Positions 1 through 5,294 of a stretch of 7,427 nucleotides of DNA are shown one piece after another. The stretch's first letter is position 1. Each line of letters starts with the position of its first letter. The notes below the pieces were generated by a model, which worked only from the letters and a program-made list of their open reading frames with translations, was not told the DNA's origin and made no database searches. This stretch comes from CAYPKG01 sp964411275. GTDB lineage: Bacteria; Bacillota; Clostridia; Christensenellales; CAG-138. The stretch covers positions 1-7,427 of the forward strand of contig CAYPKG010000068.1 in NCBI GenBank assembly GCA_964411275.1, given 5' to 3'. The translations under genes were made by a program, and so were the position numbers.

Positions 1-248
1 TCCGAGTCCCCCGAGAGCAGCGCGGTCATGGCTTTGTCCGATCCGCCCGCATTTGTAATGGTGACTTCCAAGCCTTCCTCTTCAAAGTATCCCAAGGACG
101 CGGCAACGTATTGTGGCGCGTAGAATACGGAGCGGGTGACCTCCGTGATGGCTACTTTTTGAAGGGAATTTTCCTGTTTTCCTTCGCAGCCCAACATAAA
201 GCAGCATAAAAGACCCATGATGAGAGTGAGTGCGACAACTTTCTTCAT
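1..248 (-). CDS. ABC transporter substrate-binding lipoprotein, NitT/TauT (NMT1/THI5-like) family, N-terminal part only
   Basis: Only the first 82 codons are present; the gene runs off the left edge. The start ATG (246-248) follows a GGAGGT ribosome site at 257-262 with an 8-nt gap. Residues 1-20 form a lipoprotein signal peptide (MKK start, hydrophobic core) ending in a MLGC lipobox with the lipid-bearing Cys at 21; Met at -3 is slightly unusual. Residues 42-62 carry the FYAPQYVAASLGYFEEEGL pattern, which is typical of the NMT1/THI5-like and SsuA/TauA substrate-binding families, followed by a Gly-Gly-Ser stretch usual at the ligand pocket. Such proteins capture small solutes such as thiamine pyrimidine precursors, sulfonates, nitrate or riboflavin outside the membrane and pass them to an ABC permease. 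The ligand cannot be told from this fragment. It lies 117 nt after bioY on the same strand with no clear terminator between, so read-through from bioY is possible. Confidence 0.82.
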   Translation of the reverse strand, partial: MKKVVALTLIMGLLCCFMLGCEGKQENSLQKVAITEVTRSVFYAPQYVAASLGYFEEEGLEVTITNAGGSDKAMTALLSGDS

Positions 249-365
249 GCAATATGACCTCCATCCTATTAGATATAGGCAGAGTATGCTAAAAAAGAAA
301 AATCGGTGATCAAGGGGGAGTGGGGACAGCGGGGGAACAGGCCTTAGGAAGCAGAGCAAAAGCTA

Positions 366-929
366 TTATGCTGCCCCATGGGGTTTGAAAAAATCATGTG
401 GAAGCCGTGCGCGAACAGCCTTTGCCACAGGAACGCACAGGTAGAATTTCAGTGCATCAAGGGGCAGGAATATATAAAACACGTACCATGCCCGGCTTAA
501 TGGGATGGGTGTGCCAAGATACACACCGGAAACCAGCGCCATGTATAGGACGCCCAGGAGCTCCAGGCCTATCAGAATGCCCAGTCCGGCAAGGGCAAAG
601 CGCCAGCCTCTATAGCGCCTGGCGGCGACGCCGATGGCAGGCGCCGCGAAAAGAAACGCCAGAAGATACCCAAAGGTGGGGTCGAACACATAGCCTGGGC
701 CGCCGCCGTTGGTGAAGATGGGAACCCCCATCAGTCCCAGCAGCACATATGCCGCGACACACACAAACGACGCTTTTGGCGGCAGCAGTAGGCCCGAAAA
801 GAACACAAAAAATGTCTGCAATGTCATGGGCACCGGGTATGGGGGAATGGGGATGCGCACAAATGCGCCGATTGCGATGAGGGCGGTAAATATAGAGCTT
901 AGGCAGAGAAATTTGGTTTTTGTTTGCAT
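366..929 (-). CDS. bioY: BioY, biotin transporter S component
   Basis: This 187-residue, strongly hydrophobic protein with about six membrane segments is BioY, the biotin-binding S component of an ECF (energy-coupling factor) vitamin transporter. Diagnostic parts are the PMTLQTFFVFFSGLLL segment at residues 34-49 and the GVPIFTNGGGPGYVFDPTFGYL-type region at about 68-89, both hallmarks of the family, and the length fits (about 180-200). It captures biotin in the membrane; transport normally needs the shared EcfT/EcfA module, which is not in this window and is probably encoded elsewhere (group II ECF arrangement). The start ATG (927-929) is preceded by a modest GAGG ribosome site a few bases upstream. 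A BirA operator overlaps the promoter, so expression should fall when biotin is plentiful. The next gene on the strand encodes a substrate-binding lipoprotein. Confidence 0.96.
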   Translation of the reverse strand: MQTKTKFLCLSSIFTALIAIGAFVRIPIPPYPVPMTLQTFFVFFSGLLLPPKASFVCVAAYVLLGLMGVPIFTNGGGPGYVFDPTFGYLLAFLFAAPAIGVAARRYRGWRFALAGLGILIGLELLGVLYMALVSGVYLGTPIPLSRAWYVFYIFLPLDALKFYLCVPVAKAVRARLPHDFFKPHGAA

Positions 930-941
930 GCTGGCCTCACA

Positions 942-976
942 ATTGTAAACTTATATCTTCCAGGTAAGTTTACAAT
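942..976 (-). promoter_or_regulatory. BirA operator (biotin repressor site) of bioY
   Basis: ATTGTAAACTTA (942-953) and TAAGTTTACAAT (965-976) form a perfect 12-bp inverted repeat around an 11-nt spacer. This matches the known bacterial BirA consensus TTGTAAACC-N14/15-GGTTTACAA: the 9-mers are 15 nt apart and differ only at the innermost base. The site covers the -10 box of the predicted bioY promoter, so biotinyl-AMP-loaded BirA would block transcription. Confidence 0.92.
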
Positions 977-995
977 AAAACCGGTTTATTTGCAA
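967..995 (-). promoter_or_regulatory. bioY promoter
   Basis: On the minus strand a -35 TTGCAA (990-995) and a -10 TAAACT (967-972) are separated by 17 nt. The -10 lies within the right arm of the BirA operator, the arrangement expected for steric repression. Transcription would begin near 960, giving a leader of about 30 nt before the bioY start codon. Confidence 0.6.
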
Positions 996-1016
996 GCAAA
1001 TTTTTCGCATCAGGCT

Positions 1017-1045
1017 TTGCTCAGGCTGTAACCATGTTGTATAGT
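1017..1045 (+). promoter_or_regulatory. promoter of the HD-domain nucleotidase gene
   Basis: TTGCTC (1017-1022) and TATAGT (1040-1045) are separated by 17 nt, a good sigma-A promoter about 45 nt before the start codon at 1090. It is divergent from the bioY promoter and separate from the BirA site, which ends at 976, so biotin control of this gene is not expected. Confidence 0.65.
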
Positions 1046-1089
1046 GTAAATATTAAGAATACTGAAAATCTGGAAGGAACGACATCGAT

Positions 1090-1656
1090 ATGCAACCGAG
1101 AAAATTGATTGAGTTTTTGAATATCATTGAGCAGTTGAAGTGCAGGACACGGCACAGCTGGACCTCCAGCGGAAGGCGGGAGAGCGTAGCGGAGCACAGC
1201 TGGCGGCTTGCTGTCATGGCCCTGCTGCTCGCGGATGAGTTTCCAGATGTAGATTGTAATAAAGTCATCACCATGTGTCTGATCCATGATATCGGCGAGG
1301 CGATTACCGGGGACATCCCCACGTTTATTAAGACGAAGCTGGATGAAGAGAACGAGGATCTGGTTGTAGCCGACCTGATACGGCTTCTTCCTGAACAGAC
1401 AGAACGCGAGTTTGCCGCATTATTTCATGAAATGTCCACCCGCGCCACGCCCGAAGCAAAGCTGTGGAAAGCGCTGGATAACCTGGAAGCCGTGATTTCC
1501 CATAATGAAGCGCCGATCCACACATGGCTTCCTCTGGAGTATGAACTGAACCTGACATATGGAAACGATAACGTGGCCTATTCCGATTATTTGACTGCGC
1601 TTCGGGAAGAAATCAGGCAAGATACCATTGAAAAAATAAAATCCGATGGAGCATAG
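1090..1656 (+). CDS. HD-domain protein, YfbR/HDDC2-like 5'-deoxynucleotidase
   Basis: This 188-residue cytoplasmic protein belongs to the HD superfamily branch that includes E. coli YfbR and human HDDC2, which remove phosphate from deoxynucleoside 5'-monophosphates using a divalent metal. Visible residues match the family: RHSW at 21-24 (YfbR has a key Arg-Trp pair here), VAEHS with metal ligand His36, the LIHDIGEAITGD block with His66, Asp67, Glu70 and Asp75 (counterparts of catalytic and phosphate-contact residues), and KALDNLEA with the last metal ligand Asp130. Length is close to YfbR (199). The start ATG at 1090 has a GGAAGGA ribosome site at 1072-1078, spaced 11 nt. It has its own promoter and is not in an operon with its neighbours. 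The family call is strong; the substrate (dCMP/dUMP/dTMP or other) is inferred, so no gene symbol is given. Confidence 0.88.
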   Translation: MQPRKLIEFLNIIEQLKCRTRHSWTSSGRRESVAEHSWRLAVMALLLADEFPDVDCNKVITMCLIHDIGEAITGDIPTFIKTKLDEENEDLVVADLIRLLPEQTEREFAALFHEMSTRATPEAKLWKALDNLEAVISHNEAPIHTWLPLEYELNLTYGNDNVAYSDYLTALREEIRQDTIEKIKSDGA

Positions 1657-1688
1657 CATGGCTCTTTTCGAGAGCGGAAAAGGCCATG
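1657..1688 (+). other. possible stem-loop after the HD gene
   Basis: CATGGC (1657-1662) can pair with GCCATG (1683-1688), and the alternative inner hairpin GCTCT (1661-1665)/AGAGC (1671-1675) closes a TTTCG loop. It begins at the base after the stop codon but no U-run follows, so it is not a convincing intrinsic terminator. It may protect the 3' end of the message, or be chance. Confidence 0.25.
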
Positions 1689-1712
1689 GGGCGGGTCATG
1701 AAAAGGAGCAAA

Positions 1713-1754
1713 AACCCATTATGATGTTGCACTTACAATAAAATGGGTTACAAT
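1713..1754 (+). promoter_or_regulatory. promoter of the DUF2156 gene, overlapped by an inverted repeat
   Basis: TTGCAC (1727-1732) and TACAAT (1749-1754), spaced 16 nt, make a good sigma-A promoter with transcription starting near 1761. An 8-bp inverted repeat, AACCCATT (1713-1720) and AATGGGTT (1742-1749), brackets the -35 and reaches the first base of the -10. A direct repeat TTACAATA (1733-1740, 1748-1755) also covers the -10. The promoter is well supported; the operator reading of the inverted repeat is inference. Confidence 0.6.
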
Positions 1755-1785
1755 AATAGAGGAAGCATTTCCCAAGAACAGATGC

Positions 1786-1805
1786 TGCCGAAAAGAATTT
1801 CGGCA
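1786..1805 (+). other. 5'-UTR hairpin next to the ribosome site of the DUF2156 gene
   Basis: TGCCGAAA (1786-1793) and TTTCGGCA (1798-1805) form a perfect 8-bp stem with an AGAA tetraloop. It ends 2 nt before the AAGGAAAGGA ribosome site (1808-1817) of the gene starting at 1823. No U-run follows at once, so it is more likely to stabilise the message or affect translation than to terminate. Confidence 0.5.
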
Positions 1806-1822
1806 AGAAGGAAAGGATTTTT

Positions 1823-2719
1823 ATGGAGTTTCACAATGTCCTACTCGAGGACAAGCCTATTATTGACGCGTATTTTAAGCCCTTGCAACCGGAATGCTCA
1901 GAATTTACATTCACCAATCTTATCATGTGGGGTCAGGATGGCAAAATCAAGTGGGCGCAGCAGGACGATGTATTATACATACGGCTGCAATTTGGTGCGC
2001 AGCATGCCCCATTTTTCTTTCCCCCCATACCCAAGGACATGTCGATGGACTACCGCAAGGCCATAGATGCTGCGGCGAACAACTTAATTGGGCTTGGCGA
2101 GACGCCGAAGTTTCGCTCTGTTAACGGCGCATTTGTGCCCCTGTTTCAGCGGTATGCGCCGGACTATCGCCTGACGCCGGACCGGAACACGTTTGATTAT
2201 GTGTACCGGGCGGAAAGCCTTATCACACTTAGGGGGAAAAAGCTGCACGCAAAGCGCAACCATATCAATCAGTTTCGCGCAAGCTTTTCCCATGAGTACC
2301 GGCCTTTGACCCCGGATATGGCGGAAGAATGCCTGGCGGTATATCTCAAGTGGCTGGAGGGGAAGGATGTGTTTGAGCCGGGAATTTTAGGCGAGATGAA
2401 AGCCATCAAGTTTTTGCTTCCCAATATGGAGGCTCTGGGTGTGCAGGGCGGCACGGTTTATGTGGACGGCAAGCTGGTGGCCTTTACAGTAGGCGAACCC
2501 CTTCGCCACGATATGGCGGTTATTCACATCGAAAAGGCAGATCCGGCATATCCCGGATTGTACGCGGTAATTAATCAACAATTTGCGGAGCATGCCTGGT
2601 CGAACATGACGTATATCAACCGGGAGGAGGACATGGGAATAGAGGGCATGCGAAAGGCAAAGCTGTCGTATTACCCTGTTCGTTTAACGGAGAAATTTGA
2701 TGCGGTTCCCGCTAAGTAA
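1823..2719 (+). CDS. DUF2156 (COG4866) protein, GNAT fold, related to the C-terminal domain of phosphatidylglycerol lysyltransferase
   Basis: This 298-residue soluble protein is a standalone member of the DUF2156 / LPG_synthase_C family (COG4866). The recognised blocks are residues 125-146 (DYVYRAESLITLRGKK then HAKRN), the GNAT-like strand VIHIEKA at 233-239, and YINREEDMGIEGMRKAKLSY at 264-283. In MprF-type proteins the related domain moves an aminoacyl group from aminoacyl-tRNA to a membrane lipid, but this protein has no membrane flippase part and no signal peptide, so its acceptor is unknown. The start ATG at 1823 is 5 nt after AAGGAAAGGA (1808-1817). It stands alone with its own promoter and a leader hairpin. 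Family assignment is strong and biochemical function is unassigned. Confidence 0.87.
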   Translation: MEFHNVLLEDKPIIDAYFKPLQPECSEFTFTNLIMWGQDGKIKWAQQDDVLYIRLQFGAQHAPFFFPPIPKDMSMDYRKAIDAAANNLIGLGETPKFRSVNGAFVPLFQRYAPDYRLTPDRNTFDYVYRAESLITLRGKKLHAKRNHINQFRASFSHEYRPLTPDMAEECLAVYLKWLEGKDVFEPGILGEMKAIKFLLPNMEALGVQGGTVYVDGKLVAFTVGEPLRHDMAVIHIEKADPAYPGLYAVINQQFAEHAWSNMTYINREEDMGIEGMRKAKLSYYPVRLTEKFDAVPAK

Positions 2720-2724
2720 TGTAC

Positions 2725-2738
2725 AGGGCTTTTGCCCT
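2725..2738 (+). other. small hairpin downstream of the DUF2156 gene
   Basis: AGGGC (2725-2729) and GCCCT (2734-2738) form a 5-bp GC-rich stem with a TTTT loop, 5 nt after the stop codon. The downstream bases (ATGCTTCGG) lack a U-tract, so any termination would be weak. Confidence 0.3.
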
Positions 2739-2806
2739 ATGCTTCGGCGGTTGTGTTTCGTTGCAATCTGTTCACATTGTGTTCGTGCGGCGGATGCTGA
2801 AAATCC

Positions 2807-2835
2807 TTGACGCTGCGGCGGAATTACTATAAACT
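2807..2835 (+). promoter_or_regulatory. yajC promoter
   Basis: TTGACG (2807-2812) and TAAACT (2830-2835) are separated by 17 nt. Transcription would start near 2842, about 30 nt before the yajC start codon. The overlapping TATAAA at 2828-2833 would have only a 15-nt spacer and is a less likely -10 box. Confidence 0.6.
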
Positions 2836-2871
2836 AAACAGGTAACAAACTCGCAAAGGAAGGTAACATTC

Positions 2872-3192
2872 ATGCCTGAGTCAATTATGAGCTTTATTTC
2901 CGGCCCTGGTCTGCTTATTATTCTGATGGTTGCCATGTTTGCCATCATGATCATCCCCCAGCGCAAGCGGGAGAAAAAGGTCAAGAACATGCTCGCCGCG
3001 CTGAAGCCGGGCGACCGTGTGCGCACCATCGGCGGTATCTATGGCACCATCGGTTCCGTCAAGGATGACGTCATTACACTCATCGTTGGGCCGGACAAGG
3101 TTCGGTTGGTATTCGCCCGGGGCGCGATCTCCACTGTGGAGGATGTCGCGGCGGAAAATACCATGTCGGAAGAAATCAAGGATGTTCAATAA
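2872..3192 (+). CDS. yajC: YajC, preprotein translocase accessory subunit
   Basis: This 106-residue protein is YajC, the small membrane partner of SecDF in the Sec translocase. It has a short N-terminal periplasmic/external part, one membrane helix at about residues 11-29 (GPGLLIILMVAMFAIMIIP), the family-typical basic stretch QRKREKK just after it, and then the cytoplasmic domain with LKPGDRVRTIGGIYGTIGSV (about 44-63), the most conserved block. Length is in the normal range of 80-120. The start ATG at 2872 has an AAGGAAGG ribosome site at 2856-2863. In many bacteria yajC sits with tgt, secD and secF; here it has its own promoter and is closed by a strong terminator, with none of these genes nearby. 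The acidic tail rich in Glu is normal for the family. Confidence 0.95.
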   Translation: MPESIMSFISGPGLLIILMVAMFAIMIIPQRKREKKVKNMLAALKPGDRVRTIGGIYGTIGSVKDDVITLIVGPDKVRLVFARGAISTVEDVAAENTMSEEIKDVQ

Positions 3193-3208
3193 ATAGTGTT
3201 TAGCCCAG

Positions 3209-3247
3209 GCCGCCCGCGCTTTTGCGCGGGTGGCTTTGTTTGCTTTT
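3209..3247 (+). terminator. intrinsic terminator of yajC
   Basis: Positions 3209-3219 and 3224-3234 form an 11-bp stem (10 Watson-Crick pairs and one G-U) with a TTTT loop. The stem is very GC-rich (GCCCGCGC / GCGCGGGT) and is followed by the T-rich TTTGTTTGCTTTT (3235-3247). It starts 16 nt after the yajC stop codon. Confidence 0.93.
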
Positions 3248-3279
3248 GATTTTTGTTTACCACGAAGCTCCTCCCGCTG

Positions 3280-3288
3280 TGCTATAAT
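3280..3288 (+). promoter_or_regulatory. extended -10 promoter of the 114-residue protein gene
   Basis: TGCTATAAT (3280-3288) is a perfect extended -10 element (TGn plus consensus TATAAT). No -35 hexamer lies at 16-18 nt; the nearest candidate, TTTACC (3256-3261), is 21 nt away. Transcription would start near 3295, about 23 nt before the start codon. Confidence 0.7.
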
Positions 3289-3317
3289 GGAGTGCGAATG
3301 AAAAGGAGGGGAATCAT

Positions 3318-3662
3318 ATGTCCGAAACGCGCTTTATAAACCTGCCCATCCTACAGGCGGCCGAATTGATTGCGGACGAGGTGGTGAGCGGCAGCATTAC
3401 CGGAGAATTGATCGACCGGTATTCCATCCCGCTTCCCGGCGGCGCTAAGGTGCTGGTGCTGGTGTTTGAAAAACATTATTATAGGGCAGGCAACCGCTTG
3501 ACACTCACCGTGACGCTGGACGATGTGGAGGGAGATACCCGGATCCACTATATCGGCGGCGGCGGCAGCCAGAGCGTGCTGATGCGGTTTGACTGGGGTG
3601 CGGCGGGAAGCTTTATGAATGTGGTGGAGGACGCCATCCGGCCATACCTCATCTACCGTTAA
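3318..3662 (+). CDS. conserved-looking small cytoplasmic protein, function unknown (possibly DUF6054-like)
   Basis: This 114-residue protein has no signal peptide or membrane helix. It starts with an ideal ribosome site, AAGGAGG (3303-3309), 8 nt before ATG 3318, and an extended -10 promoter, so it is clearly expressed. The sequence suggests a short N-terminal helix (LPILQAAELIADEVV, about 9-23), alternating beta strands (KVLVLVFEKHYY about 44-55; RLTLTVTLDD about 60-69; TRIHYIGGGG about 74-83) and a C-terminal helix (about 97-111). The YxxxNRLTLTV and GGGSQ patterns resemble my memory of the DUF6054 family of Firmicutes, but I cannot confirm this. No catalytic motif is visible. It converges on the ABC permease gene with only 6 nt between stop codons and no terminator in the gap. 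Confidence 0.8.
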   Translation: MSETRFINLPILQAAELIADEVVSGSITGELIDRYSIPLPGGAKVLVLVFEKHYYRAGNRLTLTVTLDDVEGDTRIHYIGGGGSQSVLMRFDWGAAGSFMNVVEDAIRPYLIYR

Positions 3663-3668
3663 CATGAA

Positions 3669-5294
3669 TTACCCGGCAAGCGCATTAAATAGCTCCGCGC
3701 CTTTTTTCAAAAGCGCCTTCCACAGGAAAAACGACGTAAAGGCAAAGAGCCCAGCACAGCAGAATGCGTATGCCGTGAAGCTTATCTTCGCATATAAATA
3801 GGCGCCATAAAGCACCCCAAGTCCCGCCAGCAGAAGGAGAGGGGCAAATATGCTAAGAAGCGTACTGATCGATTGCTTGACGACCACCATGTCGTTGGGG
3901 GCGTCCAGCCGGGGAAACAGGAGATTGCACATGAGCCCCAGCAGCGAAGAAAACAAAGCGAAGGATGCTAAGAGAAGGAAAAGCGCCAAACCGCTGAAAA
4001 ACGAAAGTCCAAGCCCCAGGGAAATAAATACACTGCTGATTACCACCACCGGCAGGGATAACATAAGGTTCCAGCCTGCTTTTGCTAAAAAAATTGTATG
4101 GAGAGGCACCGGCGATTCCCTTAAAATCCATAGCCTTGATCCCTCCAAACTGATGGATACGGCTGTGGTGCAAGCGGTTGAGAGTGTGAAAAGAGAAAAA
4201 GCCGCTATGACTGGGAAGGCGATCTGCGTAGAGAGGCCGGCGCTTTTAAGAATTACACCCAGGCTCCCGCCTTCAAACAGGAGATATCCGCTTGCAAGAA
4301 GCAAAAGTACAAGGCCAAAGCCCGTATTGATGACATAGACGCTGGTTCCGAAGTATTGGGCAGCTTCTTTTTTTATGAGGGACCTGAGCTGACCTTTTGC
4401 GGGGAGGATGCGCAGCCGGTAATCCTCTTTGAGGGCGTGGCTGTGAACCCGGGTCAAAAGCCTCTGATACCGGGGGGCCAGCAGGAGCACGCAAACCACC
4501 ATGGGCAGCGCGCAAACAAACAGAAAGGACAGCAGGGAAAGGATATCCATCCCGCAGGCCGCCTGGACCAGGGCATGAAGGGGGAAGAGGAATCCCTTGA
4601 AAAATGCGCGGATGGCGGTGATGTTTTCCGCTATGCTCTGAAGCTTTGTGGCCAAAAGTGCGAGCGCAACCAGCAAGCCCGCAAAAGCGAGGATGCTGAA
4701 TGCTGTGGAAAGATAGCGCTTTTTTGTTCTGCGCCCGGACAGGAACGCCACACACCACCCGAGCAGCAGCGAAAGGCAGGTGGGCAATAGCGGCAAAAAC
4801 AGGAGGCCAAGTAGAAACACAGACAGGAAGCCCGCGCCGCCCGGCCCGCCAAATATGAGGTATACGATCCCGGTGGGGATGAGGAAAAACAGCGTACACA
4901 GGAGCGACTCAAGATACACGGCAAGGAGTTTGCTTATCAGTATGGAGTGGGGAGGAACCGGAAGGCAAAAGAGGATATCCGTATCCCGGCCCCCAAACAG
5001 CATGCCCTGTGCGCTGAACAGCGTGAAGAGCAGCGTTACGATCACACACAACCCCACCATGCTAAGAAGCATCACGTCAAGGCCACCCGCCGGCGCGAGC
5101 AGCTTTGCGAACAGGATGGAGTACACGCAGGAAATATACACCATTAGCGCCGCCAGCAACAAGACAGTCCCCAGCCCAGCTGCCCGGGTGCGCTTGTTAG
5201 CGGAGAGCTTTGTATGGGAGATGACGGACTGAAAGCCTGCGCTGACCAGCGCATAGAGAGGCCGCCGTGGCCGGGGCAACGCTTTGTCAGCCAT
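3669..5294 (-). CDS. ABC transporter permease with two membrane halves (ABC_tran_2 / PF16949-like)
   Basis: This 541-residue membrane protein has about 12 hydrophobic segments and is the permease of the exporter whose ATPase is encoded just upstream. It looks like the large ABC-2-type permeases of Bacillota (PF16949-like). Two halves are visible: DTDILFCLPVPPHSILISK at 104-122 and LWILRESPVPLHTIFLAK at 388-405 share a PVPxH[ST]I motif and the following Lys. The first is preceded by a membrane pair at about 41-98, the second by a pair at about 324-382, with a long basic cytoplasmic linker at about 275-312. The start ATG (5292-5294) has a strong AAGGAGG site (5301-5307, spaced 6 nt) and overlaps the ATPase stop by 8 nt. 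The substrate is unknown; peptides, antibiotics or lipids are possible. Confidence 0.88.
   Translation of the reverse strand: MADKALPRPRRPLYALVSAGFQSVISHTKLSANKRTRAAGLGTVLLLAALMVYISCVYSILFAKLLAPAGGLDVMLLSMVGLCVIVTLLFTLFSAQGMLFGGRDTDILFCLPVPPHSILISKLLAVYLESLLCTLFFLIPTGIVYLIFGGPGGAGFLSVFLLGLLFLPLLPTCLSLLLGWCVAFLSGRRTKKRYLSTAFSILAFAGLLVALALLATKLQSIAENITAIRAFFKGFLFPLHALVQAACGMDILSLLSFLFVCALPMVVCVLLLAPRYQRLLTRVHSHALKEDYRLRILPAKGQLRSLIKKEAAQYFGTSVYVINTGFGLVLLLLASGYLLFEGGSLGVILKSAGLSTQIAFPVIAAFSLFTLSTACTTAVSISLEGSRLWILRESPVPLHTIFLAKAGWNLMLSLPVVVISSVFISLGLGLSFFSGLALFLLLASFALFSSLLGLMCNLLFPRLDAPNDMVVVKQSISTLLSIFAPLLLLAGLGVLYGAYLYAKISFTAYAFCCAGLFAFTSFFLWKALLKKGAELFNALAG

Noticed and set aside
82..264. 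60-codon minus-strand open frame at the left edge
   Set aside because: Out of frame with the lipoprotein start, which has a clear GGAGGT site and lipobox; it would start inside that ribosome site.
282..306. T-rich minus-strand run between bioY and the lipoprotein gene as a terminator
   Set aside because: The T-run is long, but the only stem before it is about 3 bp (ATC/GAT), too weak for an intrinsic terminator.
314..335. G-rich plus-strand tracts as a G-quadruplex
   Set aside because: Only three tracts of at least three G are present, so a stable four-tract intramolecular quadruplex is not supported.
398..715. 105-codon plus-strand open frame opposite bioY
   Set aside because: It is antisense to a certain bioY gene and shows low-complexity, Arg-rich translation without a ribosome site.
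1731..1755. TTACAAT repeats near the DUF2156 promoter as a second BirA site
   Set aside because: Only same-direction half-like elements are present; the opposing TTGTAA arm at the required spacing is missing.
2751..2785. Imperfect direct repeat TTGTGTTTCG / TTGTGTTCG before yajC
   Set aside because: Short, imperfect and outside the promoter core; not distinguishable from chance.
4273..4899. 208-codon minus-strand open frame within the permease gene
   Set aside because: Its Pro/Arg/Cys-rich translation has no recognisable domain, while the other frame encodes an intact permease.
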